Origin: a virus
DNA: 42,491 nt
Direction: 5' to 3' (one strand)
Virus record (IMG/VR): IMGVR_UViG_3300030380_004562
Span: 6,834-49,324 of that record
In this document: in pieces, positions 42,346-42,491 of the stretch
Position numbering within the stretch: the first letter of the stretch is position 1
Layout: each line of letters opens with the position of its first letter
The notes under the pieces: generated by a model
The model's input: only the letters and a program-made list of their open reading frames with translations
Told to the model about the DNA's origin: nothing
Databases searched by the model: none
Position numbers and translations under genes: made by a program

Positions 42346-42491
42346 ATGGCAACAACAGCAACAATTAACATTACTAGCGCAGATCTATTGCCTGGTAGTT
42401 CTTTGGGTATAAGTGCTAACACGAACCTAACAAAAGCCGGAATAACTACTGACATAGATCAAAAGTTATCAGGCGTTGTAAAGGTTACTGT
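42346..42491 (+). CDS. small all-beta structural protein, paralogue 2 (cut by window end)
   Basis: The ATG at 42346 follows an A-rich leader and opens a frame that runs to the end of the window (48 complete codons). Its start, MATTATINITSADLLPGSSL then GISANTNLTKA, parallels the neighbour at 41960. The remainder is outside the window. It is probably the second member of a tandem pair of virion surface proteins. Confidence 0.6.
   Translation, partial: MATTATINITSADLLPGSSLGISANTNLTKAGITTDIDQKLSGVVKVT

Noticed and set aside
1-42491. Search by eye for tRNA genes, integrase, transposase, insertion-sequence ends and attachment sites
   Set aside because: No cloverleaf-like GC island, recombinase motif or terminal inverted repeat pair was recognised; gaps between genes are all under 100 bases, leaving little room. 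A program such as tRNAscan would be needed to be certain.

Overview
The window looks like the late (virion morphogenesis and lysis) half of the genome of a tailed dsDNA phage infecting a marine Bacteroidota host, probably a flavobacterium. All genes I accept lie on the + strand, packed with gaps of a few bases or short overlaps. The DNA is strongly AT-rich. Starts lack Shine-Dalgarno sequences and instead have A/T-rich leaders or TAATATG and ATGA junctions, as is usual for Bacteroidota. One protein carries a signal peptide plus what looks like a type IX secretion (T9SS) C-terminal sorting domain, which only makes sense in a Bacteroidota host. The gene order (large terminase, portal, scaffold, major capsid protein, ring/adaptor proteins, a very large T7 gp12-like nozzle or muzzle protein, ejection proteins, a giant internal protein) and the absence of tail tape-measure, sheath or tube genes point to a short-tailed (podovirus-like) particle, with general resemblance to crAss-like and Cellulophaga podoviruses. 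No integrase, tRNA, CRISPR array or insertion sequence was seen.

Layout. 1-5.4 kb: small proteins, a short HEMVH zincin, a 3TM-type holin, virion surface candidates including two LamG-like lectin-fold proteins, a GroES-like protein and a candidate small terminase. 5.4-12.8 kb: packaging and capsid genes, ending in a hairpin terminator behind the capsid gene. 12.9-25.2 kb: neck and tail, dominated by a 2383-residue muzzle protein whose C-terminus carries two Cys-bounded DDGSC repeats. 25.2-35.9 kb: two ejection-protein candidates and a 3031-residue protein. 35.9-39.5 kb: envelope-directed and small proteins (lipoprotein/OMP-like, membrane coiled coil, thioredoxin-like, soluble PAP2 phosphatase, small basic proteins, second holin-like). 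39.5-42.5 kb: the putative T9SS-exported repeat protein and two tandem small paralogues, the last cut by the window end.

How the parts may work together. The 3031-residue protein appears to be a multi-enzyme protein punctuated five times by the peptide MFSR(D/E) or its variant MFSSD. It contains an HEGAH metallopeptidase motif upstream of the first site and a HAD phosphatase lying between two of the sites. I infer a virion-packaged polyprotein that may be cut into modules and delivered with the DNA. The same cysteine repeat family occurs twice in the tail muzzle and fourteen times in the putative T9SS cargo, linking the virion tip with a protein the infected cell may display or release. These two systems are the main novelty candidates.
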